DNA of 64,000 nucleotides from Thalassospira sp. TSL5-1 (GTDB lineage: Bacteria; Pseudomonadota; Alphaproteobacteria; Rhodospirillales; Thalassospiraceae): NCBI RefSeq assembly GCF_001907695.1, contig NZ_KV880638.1:62882-126881 (forward strand), written 5' to 3'. How positions within the stretch are numbered: the first letter of the stretch is position 1; each line of letters begins with the position of its first letter. The notes below the pieces were generated by a model. It saw only the letters and a list, made by a program, of their open reading frames with translations, was not told where the DNA came from and ran no database searches. The translations under genes were made by a program, and so were the position numbers. Positions 1 through 8,675 of this stretch are shown here, one piece after another.

Positions 1-1157
1 CCAAAATCAATGGCGTTTTGGTCATCGCAGCGGCACATGATCACCCTTGTGTCGCCTGCCACCTTGATCGCCTCGCGAATTTCATCCACCTTTTCATCAG
101 GCAGATCCTTCATCTCGGGTGCCCACATCAACTTGATCGTATCCAGGCCCAGCTTGTTGCGATTGATATACGGCAGGGAAAGATGGCTAATACCATCAAT
201 ACTAATGCGATAGCCCCGATCGCGGCAAAAATCACGCGCAAAGAAAAACTGCCCCAGATCGGCAAAAATATCGATTTTTTGCAGTTCCAGCACAATGGTT
301 CCGCGCTGCCCAGCCTTGACATTGCTGTCAAAGGTCAGAAATTCGGGCGATAGCAGGGTCGATACATTAAGGTTGATGCTGACCGAACCGGAAACACTGG
401 TATCGTTGGTGCGCGACAGCAGGGCCAGCATCCGGCGGTCAAGAATTTCCGTGAGATGCTGAAACAGCCAGCGATTGGACGTCACATTGATGTCGGGCAG
501 CAAGGTGTGCTGCAAATCGCGGATCGAAATGAACAATTCATGGAAAACCGGAGTTGGCTGCGCCCCGCCCACCACTGCACAAATCGCCTGTCGACGCATC
601 AAATTGGAAAGATCGGCACGGCGCAGGGCCTCGTCGATCCGGCCCAGAATTTTCGGTGTTAAAGGTGCGCCATCCTGATTTTGGTCCGGCGCGTCATTGT
701 GGCGCTTGGCAGCCTCGCTCACGACTTTTTCCCGCGTGGCGTTACTGCGCACCAGCCGCTGGGTTAAATGCAGAAAGTCCTTATATTGCTTATCGACATC
801 AAAAAAGTCGGTAAAGCTGGCTGGTGCCCCGTCGGGGGCCACCCCTTCCGCCAGCAGCGGGTCATCATTAAACAGAAATTTCAAACGAAAAAGGGCCGCG
901 TTGACTTCATCAACGTATTTTTGTTCAAAAATAAAAATAATGTCCTGATTGGTCAGGACAAACAGACGCCCCACCACCACAGGCACCAGTTCCTCAAACG
1001 CGGTCAGGCAGGTGCGAATATGGTGTTCCCGGCGATTATAATTCTGCAACTTGGAAATATGCACATGGACAGCACCCACACCCTGCCGCCGACGCTCCAG
1101 ACGCCGGACATAATCAACCAGAAACGCCTCGGGAGAGGGGAGTGAATTATCAGACAT
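1..1157 (-). CDS. Degenerate EAL-domain-like protein (3' end outside window)
   Basis: An open frame starts with ATG at 1157 and runs leftward off the window, giving about 385 residues without a stop. The N-terminal ~150 residues look helical and are not recognised. From about residue 190 the order of conserved blocks resembles an EAL (c-di-GMP phosphodiesterase) fold: a FHELF block where the EAL tripeptide is expected, then SINLN, LELQK, SIDGISH and DTIKLMW. The EAL tripeptide itself and the paired aspartates of the DDFG block are not intact, so catalysis is unlikely; a c-di-GMP-binding or scaffold role is inference. It is divergent from gmhA, with a 353-bp gap between them. Truncation at the left edge prevents judging its C-terminus. 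Confidence 0.6.
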   Translation of the reverse strand, partial: MSDNSLPSPEAFLVDYVRRLERRRQGVGAVHVHISKLQNYNRREHHIRTCLTAFEELVPVVVGRLFVLTNQDIIFIFEQKYVDEVNAALFRLKFLFNDDPLLAEGVAPDGAPASFTDFFDVDKQYKDFLHLTQRLVRSNATREKVVSEAAKRHNDAPDQNQDGAPLTPKILGRIDEALRRADLSNLMRRQAICAVVGGAQPTPVFHELFISIRDLQHTLLPDINVTSNRWLFQHLTEILDRRMLALLSRTNDTSVSGSVSINLNVSTLLSPEFLTFDSNVKAGQRGTIVLELQKIDIFADLGQFFFARDFCRDRGYRISIDGISHLSLPYINRNKLGLDTIKLMWAPEMKDLPDEKVDEIREAIKVAGDTRVIMCRCDDQNAIDF

Positions 1158-1510
1158 GTGAACCCGGTTGTTTGTGCATTTGATCCGAAAGTACGGGATC
1201 CGAAACAGTTTAAATCTTTATCGTTAACAGCATATGTATCTATCCCCGCAAAATTGTCGAATATTTTCTTAATCTCATCGGCGGTACGAACGCAGCCTCA
1301 AAGATAGGAAGGCTTACCGGCAAGAATCTATTTGTCGCGGGGCTTCTTCACGACTTGATAAGCAATAGCCACAGTGAAACCAAAGTGCTAGTTTCGCCGC
1401 GATCGTGATCTTTTATCCTGACAGGGGTAAAACCGGATCGCGACCAGACAAGGCCGGGACCTCGTCTCGCGCAAGGGCTGCCACCTGCAATTTCAAGATA
1501 TGAGCCGGAA
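1158..1510. other. Divergent intergenic region, EAL-like gene / gmhA
   Basis: No convincing ORF is present. The right half, just before gmhA, holds a nested inverted repeat described separately (1398–1442). Promoters for both flanking genes must lie here, but I see no clear -35/-10 pair. Confidence 0.5.
1398..1442 (+). promoter_or_regulatory. Nested hairpin in the gmhA leader
   Basis: An outer stem CGCGATC (1398–1404) pairs with GATCGCG (1436–1442). Inside it TTTTATCC (1411–1418) pairs with GGGTAAAA (1425–1432) around a 6-nt loop. The structure ends about 70 nt before the gmhA ATG. No U-run follows, so it is not a standard terminator. Function unknown. Confidence 0.35.
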
Positions 1511-2092
1511 ATGGACATTAACACATTCTTTGATGCCGAATTTGACGAGCATTTGGACCTGGTCAACAAAACGCGCAAAGCCACGCGTGACCCGTTTATC
1601 AAACTGGTAGACCTGTGTGAAAATGCCCTGAATGCCGGTAACAAGCTGCTGTTTTTCGGCAATGGCGGATCGGCAGGGGATGCGCAGCATATCGCAACCG
1701 AATTTACCGTGCGCTATGTCCATAATCGCCGGGCATTGCCAGCAATTGCCCTGACCACCGACAGTTCGGCCCTGACCGCGATTGGCAATGATTTCGGCTT
1801 TGATCATTTGTTTGAACGCCAGGTCGAAGCCCTGGGTAAACCCGGCGACATCGCCATTGGCATTTCCACATCGGGCAACAGCAACAATGTTAACCTTGCC
1901 CTGAAAAAGGCCCGTGAAATGGGTCTGGTTGCCACCGGCTGGACCGGGCGTTCGGGCGGCGATATGGCGGCCCTGTGTGACCCTATCATGATCGTTCCCA
2001 GCCAGACCACGGCCCGCATTCAGGAAATGCACATCATGCTGGGCCAGATGCTGGTCGGCATGCTGGAATACCGTTTGGGTCTTCGCGATTAA
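1511..2092 (+). CDS. gmhA: Phosphoheptose isomerase (sedoheptulose 7-phosphate isomerase)
   Basis: This 193-residue SIS-domain enzyme converts sedoheptulose 7-phosphate to D-glycero-heptose 7-phosphate, the first step of ADP-heptose synthesis for the LPS inner core; it is cytosolic. The SIS phosphate-binding block FFGNGGSAGDAQH lies at residues 48–60, with a glutamate at residue 64 where the family has its catalytic acid, and a conserved MHIMLGQML block near the C-terminus contributes the expected histidine. Length is normal for GmhA. The next gene, 61 bp downstream on the same strand, encodes the following two activities of the pathway, which fixes the assignment against other SIS proteins. 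Confidence 0.93.
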   Translation: MDINTFFDAEFDEHLDLVNKTRKATRDPFIKLVDLCENALNAGNKLLFFGNGGSAGDAQHIATEFTVRYVHNRRALPAIALTTDSSALTAIGNDFGFDHLFERQVEALGKPGDIAIGISTSGNSNNVNLALKKAREMGLVATGWTGRSGGDMAALCDPIMIVPSQTTARIQEMHIMLGQMLVGMLEYRLGLRD

Positions 2093-2153
2093 ACAAGCCC
2101 AGTGCGATACTAAATCCTGATTAAAGACGATAACCGATACCGGAAGTACCCCC

Positions 2154-3626
2154 ATGACCGATCTAAGCCATCTTGCCCGTCTGGTTGAAGAGCTGGGAAA
2201 TGCCAAAATCCTGTGTATTGGCGATGTTATGCTTGATCGGTTTGTTTATGGGTCGGTCACGCGTATCTCCCCCGAAGCCCCCATTCCCGTTATTCGTGTT
2301 CAGCGCGAAAGTGCCATGCTGGGCGGGGCGGGAAATGTGGTACGCAATGCAACGGCGCTGGGCGCATCGGTCAAGTTCCTTTCGATGGTGGGCGACGATT
2401 TGCCCGGGCGCGAAGTGATGGAATATGTCGCCGGTGACAAGCTGGTTGAACCCTATATCCAGATCGAACGTAATCGCCCCACCACCATCAAAACCCGCTT
2501 TATCGCAGGCGGGCAGCAATTGTTGCGGTCTGATAACGAAACCACATCCCCGCCTGCCGACACCACACTGACCCATGTCGGCGACCTTGCCGCGCAGCTA
2601 ACCCCGGATGTCAATGCCGTGGTCCTGTCCGATTACGGCAAGGGGCTGGTGGACAGCCATTTGATCCGCGCGACGATTGATGCCGCCCGTGCGGCGGGAA
2701 AAACCGTGATTGTTGACCCGAAAGGCAATGATTACAGCCGGTATCGCGGGGCAACCCTGGTCACCCCCAACCGGGCGGAGGCCGAAGCCGCCACCGGCAT
2801 TGCCGTGAATAATGACGAGGACGCCATTCGCGCCGCCCGCCACATTATTGAAAATTGCGGTATTGAAAATGTGCTGCTGACCCGCAGCCAGGATGGCATG
2901 ACGCTGGTTCCTGCCAGTGGGGAAGCCATCCACCTGCCCACCGAAGCGCGCGAAGTCTATGACGTATCGGGTGCGGGCGATACGGTGGTGGCCTGCCTTG
3001 CCGCCAGCATCGCCGCAGGCAGCACCATTACCGATGCCGCCCGCATTGCCAATGTCGCCGCAGGTATTGTTGTGGGTAAAATCGGTACCGCCGTTGTCTA
3101 TCCTGACGAACTGATCACACTTCTGCATCATCATGACCTGATGATTGGCGAAGCAAAACTGATGAAGCTGGACCGCATGGTGGACCGTGTTGAACGCTGG
3201 CGGCGCAAGGGATACACGGTTGGCTTTACCAATGGCTGCTTTGATCTGCTGCATCCCGGACATATCAGCCTGTTACAACAGGCCCGTTCGCAATGCGACC
3301 GGCTGGTGATCGGCCTTAATTCCGATGCCTCGGTCAAACGGCTGAAGGGTGAAACCCGCCCGGTGCAGTCCGAAGCTGCCCGTGCAGCCGTGCTCGGCTC
3401 GCTTGAAACCGTCAGCGGCGTGGTGATTTTCGATGAAGATACCCCCATCGAAGTTATTTCCGCGCTGAAGCCCGATGTTCTGGTCAAAGGTGCTGATTAC
3501 ACCATCGAAACCGTGGTCGGGGCCGATATTGTGCAAGGGTATGGCGGCAAGGTATTTCTGGCCCAGTTGGCCGATGGCTTTTCAACCACCTCGACCATTG
3601 CGCGGATGAACAAAAAGCCCGACTGA
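2154..3626 (+). CDS. hldE: Bifunctional heptose 7-phosphate kinase / heptose 1-phosphate adenylyltransferase
   Basis: A 490-residue fusion. The N-terminal ~330 residues are a PfkB/ribokinase-type kinase with a GGAGNV substrate block near residue 57 and the catalytic DVSGAGDT motif near residue 268. The C-terminal ~140 residues are a cytidylyltransferase-like domain with NGCFDLLHPGH near residue 360, whose HxGH-type signature binds the nucleotide, and a later STTSTI block. Together they phosphorylate heptose 7-phosphate at C1 and adenylylate heptose 1-phosphate. Both domains look complete and the length is as in other HldE proteins. It probably shares a transcript with gmhA. The GmhB phosphatase and HldD epimerase are not in the window. 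Confidence 0.95.
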   Translation: MTDLSHLARLVEELGNAKILCIGDVMLDRFVYGSVTRISPEAPIPVIRVQRESAMLGGAGNVVRNATALGASVKFLSMVGDDLPGREVMEYVAGDKLVEPYIQIERNRPTTIKTRFIAGGQQLLRSDNETTSPPADTTLTHVGDLAAQLTPDVNAVVLSDYGKGLVDSHLIRATIDAARAAGKTVIVDPKGNDYSRYRGATLVTPNRAEAEAATGIAVNNDEDAIRAARHIIENCGIENVLLTRSQDGMTLVPASGEAIHLPTEAREVYDVSGAGDTVVACLAASIAAGSTITDAARIANVAAGIVVGKIGTAVVYPDELITLLHHHDLMIGEAKLMKLDRMVDRVERWRRKGYTVGFTNGCFDLLHPGHISLLQQARSQCDRLVIGLNSDASVKRLKGETRPVQSEAARAAVLGSLETVSGVVIFDEDTPIEVISALKPDVLVKGADYTIETVVGADIVQGYGGKVFLAQLADGFSTTSTIARMNKKPD

Positions 3627-3648
3627 CCTATATTATTTCGATTTCAAA

Positions 3649-4287
3649 TCAAAAATCGGATGAGGATTCCGGCCAGGGCTGGATGGTCAGATGCGGCCAG
3701 ATTTTACGCCAGCGTTCCGTTTTTTGACGATAAACGGCGGCAACTGGCAAAACCGTGTTGGGCACAACCCGGCCCAAAAGCACCTTTTCCAGCCCAAAGG
3801 GCGCGTAAATTTCGTAATCCCCCGTCGGGCACTGGCGCAATCCAATCGCGGTGGTTTGATAGGCAAAGCGGTCAATACCATCGCTGGCACGGTAAACATC
3901 CCCATAAGCAAAACCGAATTTCGGTTCATACCATATGGGGACGCGTGCCTGATTGCGAATTTCCACCCGTACCGGCACATCATCAAAAAGGGCTGCAACC
4001 TGTTGGATCACGCTGTCTTCGGCCTCAAATCCTGTATCGGCATCGAAATAAAACAGGTCGTAATCATCAATATGGGCCGTGGCATCATATCCGGCCTGAA
4101 GGTTCCAGATGGTTTGGGCCAGACATCCGGCAGTTAACCACCAATCCATCAGACCAAAGGACGCCATTCGGTTTAAAATCACGGAAATATGAGGGTTCTG
4201 GCGCACCATCGACACGAAAACGCGCGCATCGCTGTCCGTCGCTGCATTTTCAGGGCTGATCATAATGTCATATGAACCGGGTTTCAT
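3649..4287 (-). CDS. Nucleotidyltransferase family protein (NTP_transf_6-like)
   Basis: A cytosolic protein of about 212 residues. The block WWLTAGCLAQTIWN, followed by HIDDYDLFYFD, matches the layout of the DUF925/NTP_transf_6 group: a short GxLxxxxWN segment and then a DxD-type acidic motif typical of polymerase-beta-like nucleotidyltransferases. The substrate is unknown for the family. The longest frame opens with TTG at 4302; ATG at 4287 is preferred, and ATG at 4263 is also possible, with no strong ribosome-binding site for any. It lies tail-to-tail with hldE and 25 bp downstream of cbiB, so it may share the cbiB transcript; nothing else links it to cobalamin. Confidence 0.7.
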   Translation of the reverse strand: MKPGSYDIMISPENAATDSDARVFVSMVRQNPHISVILNRMASFGLMDWWLTAGCLAQTIWNLQAGYDATAHIDDYDLFYFDADTGFEAEDSVIQQVAALFDDVPVRVEIRNQARVPIWYEPKFGFAYGDVYRASDGIDRFAYQTTAIGLRQCPTGDYEIYAPFGLEKVLLGRVVPNTVLPVAAVYRQKTERWRKIWPHLTIQPWPESSSDF

Positions 4288-4312
4288 CGCAGGGGCATCC
4301 AACGCCTTTTGG

Positions 4313-5377
4313 TTAACGATTCACGGCCATCCAGATCAAAACCGGCCACAAACCATTTAAAAGACAGGCCAGAACAAAAACCCGCAAAGCCGCCCGGATA
4401 TCGTCGGGTGTTGCGGCACGGCGGCCATCACCAATATACGGGTCCTGGACAATTTCGCTGCCATAGTGGCGCGGACCGGCCAGGGATAAATCCAGCCCGC
4501 CTGCCATTGCCGCCTCCTGCCACCCGGCATTGGGGGATTTATGTTTGCGCGCATCGCGCCACATGGTGGCCCAGGCCCGCCGCCCGGCGGTAAAGCCCAG
4601 CGAAATTACCACCGCCAGGCACACCAGCCCGCCCGCCAGCCGGGCGGGCATAAAATTGGCAACATCATCCAGCCTTGCGGCAAAGCGCCCGAAATAAAGA
4701 TAACGCCGGTTGCGATGACCAATCATGGAATCCAGGGTATTGATCGCCTTATACAGGCACAGGCCGATCGGCCCGCCAACCGCAAACCAGAAAAGCGGGG
4801 CGACAACACCGTCGGAAAAATTCTCCGAACAGCTTTCAATCGCCGCCCGGCTGACCCCAGCATGGTCCAGGCTGGCCGGGTCGCGCCCGACAATCATGGA
4901 AACTGCCTGTCGCCCGGCGGCAAGGCCATCCTGTTCCAGGCAATCGGCCACAACCTGCACATGCTGATAAAGGCCCTTTTGGGCAATCAGCACACCCAGA
5001 AGGAAAATTTCGGCAACAATGCCGCTTGGCGCCTGAAGCGCCCAGAACTGAATGAAACCACCCACCGCACCGGCCACCACAAGGACAATCAGTACGGTTA
5101 AAACACCACGCAGCAAACGGTCGCCATCGCTGCGTTCCGGGCGGTTCAGACGTTTTTCAAAAAAAGAAATCAACCGCCCGATCCAGACAACCGGATGGGG
5201 AATGCGCGAAAACAGCCACGGCATATCGCCCGCAACCGCATCCAGGGCCAAACCCAGAATAATCACGGCAACGCCATAGCCATAAATGCCCGGTATCGGC
5301 AGCAAAAAATCGAAAATCGTCTGTTCCATCGCGGCAAGATGCGGCGCTTCCAAGATCGCGTCAATATGACTTTTCAA
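4313..5377 (-). CDS. cobD: Adenosylcobinamide-phosphate synthase (CobD/CbiB)
   Basis: This integral membrane enzyme attaches the aminopropanol arm to adenosylcobyrate in late cobalamin assembly. Family hallmarks are visible: LDAVAGDMPWLFSRIPHPVVWIGRLI near the N-terminus with its HPV block, AIESCSENFSDGVVAPLFW in the middle, and FMPARLAGGL further on. Several hydrophobic stretches of membrane-span length are present. The frame opens with TTG at 5377, preceded at about 5 nt by GGGG; an ATG at 5329 (MEQTIF) is the alternative start. The gene is divergent from the corrin-ring operon beginning at 5593, which supports its role. Confidence 0.9.
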   Translation of the reverse strand: MKSHIDAILEAPHLAAMEQTIFDFLLPIPGIYGYGVAVIILGLALDAVAGDMPWLFSRIPHPVVWIGRLISFFEKRLNRPERSDGDRLLRGVLTVLIVLVVAGAVGGFIQFWALQAPSGIVAEIFLLGVLIAQKGLYQHVQVVADCLEQDGLAAGRQAVSMIVGRDPASLDHAGVSRAAIESCSENFSDGVVAPLFWFAVGGPIGLCLYKAINTLDSMIGHRNRRYLYFGRFAARLDDVANFMPARLAGGLVCLAVVISLGFTAGRRAWATMWRDARKHKSPNAGWQEAAMAGGLDLSLAGPRHYGSEIVQDPYIGDGRRAATPDDIRAALRVFVLACLLNGLWPVLIWMAVNR

Positions 5378-5592
5378 ATCATCCCCTTAACCGTTATCAT
5401 AATTTTTCAATATTTTTCATAACTTAGCCGATATCCTGTAACGGGCCTGCACGATCAAAAGTACAATTCCCAAAGCTGCTGCTTGCAATCGGCTGTTCAA
5501 TCAGGGAAAACGGGGGGAACATCTGGCGGCACCATGTCCATCCGGGCAGGTTCAGACCGCATTGGCGAGAGAGAGAAAAAGGAGCAGCCTTT

Positions 5593-6672
5593 ATGTCCCC
5601 CAAAGGTGCCATCATGATCTGCGGTCATGGTTCCCGCGATGACCGTGCGGTTTCACAGTTCAACAACATGGTTGAACAAATGAAACAGACCCACTTCGCC
5701 GATTACGATGTTGAAAGCGGTTTTCTGGAATTTGCCCATCCCATTTTGCGCGATGGTTTTGAAAAACTGAAAGCCCGTGGTCACAAAAAGATTTACGCGC
5801 TGCCAGGCATGTTGTTTGCCGCAGGCCATGTCAAAAATGACCTGCCCAGCGAGGTCAATAATTTTGACCGGGAAAACCCAGATATTACGGTAAAATTTGG
5901 CCGCGACCTGGCGATTGACCCCAAATTGCTGCGCGCGAGTGCCGACCGTATCGAAGAAGCCCTGGCAACCGCCGATGACAGCATTGAACGCAAAGACACC
6001 CTGCTAATGGTGGTGGGACGTGGCACCAACGACCCCGATGCCAATTCCAATGTTTATAAGGTAGCCCGCATGCTTCAGGAAGGCATGGGCTTTGGCCGGG
6101 TTGAAGTCAGCTATTCCGGCGTGGCACATCCGCGGGTCAATGCGGGCCTGCGCGAAGCCATGAAGCTGGGTTATAAACGGGTTGTCGTTTTCCCCTATTT
6201 CCTGTTTGTCGGCATTCTGATCGACCGGATTTATAGCCATACCGACGAAGTTACCGCCGAATTCCCCGATGTGGAATTCATCAAGGCATCGTACCTGGCC
6301 GATCATCCGCTGGTGCTGGAAAGCTTTGCCGAACGCCTGGCTGAAATTGATACCGGCGACAACAATATGAACTGCCAGCTGTGCAAATATCGCGAGCAGA
6401 TCATTGGCTATGAAGGCGATGTTGCCACCCCCCAGGTCGGGCACCATCATCATGTGATGGGCATTGGCACCGATGGGCACGGGCATTCCCATGACCACGG
6501 ACATGGTCATTCTCACGGACATTCCCACGGCCATAGTCATGGGCACTCCCACGGTCACAGTCACGGTCACAGCCATGACCACGGACATTCTCATGATCAC
6601 GGGCATTCCCACGATCACGGTCATGACCACAACCACGCGCCGCACGGCACGACGGAAAAAACCGACAAATAA
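5593..6672 (+). CDS. cbiX: Sirohydrochlorin cobaltochelatase with histidine-rich tail (CbiX)
   Basis: A 359-residue long-form CbiX that inserts cobalt into sirohydrochlorin, the metal entry step of the early-cobalt branch. The N-terminal half carries GHGSRD with catalytic His12 and the FAAGHVKND block; the second half repeats the chelatase fold (SYSGVAHP, VFPYFLFVGILIDRI). At 259–264 the MNCQLC motif matches the MxCxxC iron–sulfur site known in long CbiX proteins. From about residue 279 to 350 the chain is almost entirely His-Gly/Ser/Asp repeats, presumably a cobalt or nickel store. It is the first gene of the plus-strand cob operon, with an AAAAAGGAG ribosome-binding site just upstream. Confidence 0.93.
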   Translation: MSPKGAIMICGHGSRDDRAVSQFNNMVEQMKQTHFADYDVESGFLEFAHPILRDGFEKLKARGHKKIYALPGMLFAAGHVKNDLPSEVNNFDRENPDITVKFGRDLAIDPKLLRASADRIEEALATADDSIERKDTLLMVVGRGTNDPDANSNVYKVARMLQEGMGFGRVEVSYSGVAHPRVNAGLREAMKLGYKRVVVFPYFLFVGILIDRIYSHTDEVTAEFPDVEFIKASYLADHPLVLESFAERLAEIDTGDNNMNCQLCKYREQIIGYEGDVATPQVGHHHHVMGIGTDGHGHSHDHGHGHSHGHSHGHSHGHSHGHSHGHSHDHGHSHDHGHSHDHGHDHNHAPHGTTEKTDK

Positions 6673-6704
6673 CAACGCCGGAACCAGGCGCGAAGGGCGG
6701 GGTT

Positions 6705-7391
6705 ATGTTTAACTATCTGCGCGATCCGCAGGCCATATACCGGCAAAGCTTTGCCACCATCGAAGCCGAAGCCGACCTCGCCCGTTTTTCCAGCGAATTG
6801 CGGCCCGTTGCCATACGCATCATTCATGCCTGTGGCATGGTCGAAATGGCCGAAAATATCACCTTTGGCGGCGATGTTACCGGGGTGGCAACAAAGGCCC
6901 TGTTGGCGGGAAAGCCGGTTTTAACCGATGCGGAAATGGTAAAAAACGGCATTATTTCCCGCCTTCTTCCCGCCGATAATGCGGTGATTTGCCGGTTGAA
7001 TGACGACAACATTCCTGCCCTGGCCGCCATGATCGGCACCACCCGGTCGGCTGCGGCAATTGAAACCTGGACCAACGATATTGACGGAGCGATTGTTGCC
7101 ATTGGCAATGCGCCAACAGCCCTTTTTCATCTGCTTGATGCGGTTTTAAACGGCCATTTGCCCAAACCGGCCCTGATCATTGGCATGCCGGTCGGCTTTG
7201 TCGGGGCTAGCGAAAGCAAGGAAGCATTGATCGAGCACGCAAGCAAAGCCGGTATTCCCTTTGCCACCCTGCGCGGGCGTTTTGGCGGCAGTGCCGTCAC
7301 CGCCGCCACAGTAAACGCCCTGGCCCGTATTGCCAAACCGGCTGAACATGCCGATGGAACATCCCCGTCCCCGACCAAGACGGAAGGCTGA
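6705..7391 (+). CDS. cobH: Precorrin-8X (cobalt-precorrin-8) methylmutase
   Basis: The 228-residue product moves the C11 methyl group to C12, giving hydrogenobyrinate or its cobalt form. Family blocks are clear: the catalytic histidine in RIIHACGMVE near residue 43, the GKPVLTDAEMVKNGI segment, and GMPVGFVGASESKE near residue 163. Length is normal for CobH/CbiC. It follows cbiX by 32 bp and precedes cobL by 3 bp, so it is translated from the same operon. The sequence alone does not settle whether the natural substrate already carries cobalt; cbiX in the operon favours that. Confidence 0.93.
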   Translation: MFNYLRDPQAIYRQSFATIEAEADLARFSSELRPVAIRIIHACGMVEMAENITFGGDVTGVATKALLAGKPVLTDAEMVKNGIISRLLPADNAVICRLNDDNIPALAAMIGTTRSAAAIETWTNDIDGAIVAIGNAPTALFHLLDAVLNGHLPKPALIIGMPVGFVGASESKEALIEHASKAGIPFATLRGRFGGSAVTAATVNALARIAKPAEHADGTSPSPTKTEG

Positions 7392-7394
7392 CCC

Positions 7395-8675
7395 ATGCCC
7401 GCCAACAACACCACACCACATGGCAAAATAACCGTTATTGGCATTGGCGAGGATGGCTTTGCAGGTCTTTCTCCGGCCGCAGCAGGCGAAATTAAACAGG
7501 CCAAGGTCATTTTTGGCGGCAAACGCCACCTTGCCATGCTGCCGGGTGATATTGCCGGGCAGCAAAAAGCCTGGATCAGCCCGTTTCATGATAATATGGC
7601 CGAAATTGCCAAATATCAGGGCCAAAACCCTGTGATTCTCGCCAGTGGCGACCCGATGTTTTTTGGGGTTGGCAACACGCTGATCGGTCATTTCGGACCC
7701 GAAAATATATCCGTTTTCCCGGCACCATCCTCCATCAGCCTCGCCTGTGCCCGCACCGGCTGGGCGCTGGCGGAATGCGATGTGATCACGCTTCATGGCC
7801 GCAAGCCAGAAAACTTGCGGGCGCATTTACGCCCGCGGGGCCGGATCATTGCCCTGTCGCATGATGGCAGCACACCAGCACTGGTCGCGGTGATGCTGTA
7901 TGAGGCAGGCTATGGCGACAGCAAGCTGACGGTGTGCGAAAGGCTGGGCGGGGAGCATGAAAAAATCACCACCCAAACTGCCCGCGAATGGCAGCATGAT
8001 GCCTTAACCCGCCTGGATGGCAGCGTGATTGACCCGCTAAATGTGATTCTGATCGATCTGGTCGCCGATCAAAAGGCCAGCATCCTGCCGCTTGGTCCCG
8101 GTCTGCCCGATGATGCCTTTATCCATGATGGCATGATCACGAAATCGGACATTCGCGCCCAAACGCTGGCATCACTGGGGGTTTGGAAAGGGGCGCTATT
8201 GTGGGATTTGGGGGCAGGGTGCGGCAGCATTTCCATTGAATGGATGCGCCTGGGCGGCCAGGCCGTTGCCATTGAACAGGATGGCAATCGCTGCGATATG
8301 ATCCGCAAAAACGCCACCCGCCTGGGCACGCCTGATTTGATCTTGCATCACACCAGCATTTTACAGGCTCTGGAAGCCGCAACAGTGAAAAACAACGCCG
8401 AACCGGGCCACTTCCCCATCCCCGATGCCATTTTTATTGGCGGGGGCATTACCACGCCCGAACTGATGGAAAAATGCTGGGACCTGTTGCCCGTGCATGG
8501 TCGGCTGGTGGCAAATACCGTTACACTGGAAGGCGAACAGGAACTGTTTCGATTTTATAATAAAATCGGCGGCACCCTGTCGCGCCTCACTGTCTCCCGG
8601 CTGGCCCCGCGCGGCAGCTTTACCGGCTGGCACAGCCTTGCCCCGGTCACACATTATGTCGGAGTTAAATCATGA
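7395..8675 (+). CDS. cobL: Precorrin-6Y C5,15-methyltransferase, decarboxylating (CbiE–CbiT fusion)
   Basis: This 426-residue two-domain enzyme methylates C5 and C15 and decarboxylates the ring-C acetate. Residues 1 to ~215 are a CbiE tetrapyrrole methylase (ITVIGIGEDGFAGL at the start, LASGDPMFFGVG at the SAM/substrate site). From ~230 on comes a CbiT class I SAM methyltransferase with LLWDLGAGCGSISIEWMRL and IFIGGG. Fusion of the two is the normal CobL form. The stop overlaps the next gene's start (ATGA at 8672–8675), which implies translational coupling. Confidence 0.94.
   Translation: MPANNTTPHGKITVIGIGEDGFAGLSPAAAGEIKQAKVIFGGKRHLAMLPGDIAGQQKAWISPFHDNMAEIAKYQGQNPVILASGDPMFFGVGNTLIGHFGPENISVFPAPSSISLACARTGWALAECDVITLHGRKPENLRAHLRPRGRIIALSHDGSTPALVAVMLYEAGYGDSKLTVCERLGGEHEKITTQTAREWQHDALTRLDGSVIDPLNVILIDLVADQKASILPLGPGLPDDAFIHDGMITKSDIRAQTLASLGVWKGALLWDLGAGCGSISIEWMRLGGQAVAIEQDGNRCDMIRKNATRLGTPDLILHHTSILQALEAATVKNNAEPGHFPIPDAIFIGGGITTPELMEKCWDLLPVHGRLVANTVTLEGEQELFRFYNKIGGTLSRLTVSRLAPRGSFTGWHSLAPVTHYVGVKS

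Noticed and set aside
5378-5592. Possible cobalamin riboswitch between cobD and cbiX
   Set aside because: I looked on both strands for the B12-box and the other conserved segments and found no convincing match; the gap is short and shared by two divergent genes.
6464-6712. Frame rich in Thr/Met/Ile overlapping the CbiX tail
   Set aside because: It is an out-of-frame reading of the His-codon repeat in cbiX.
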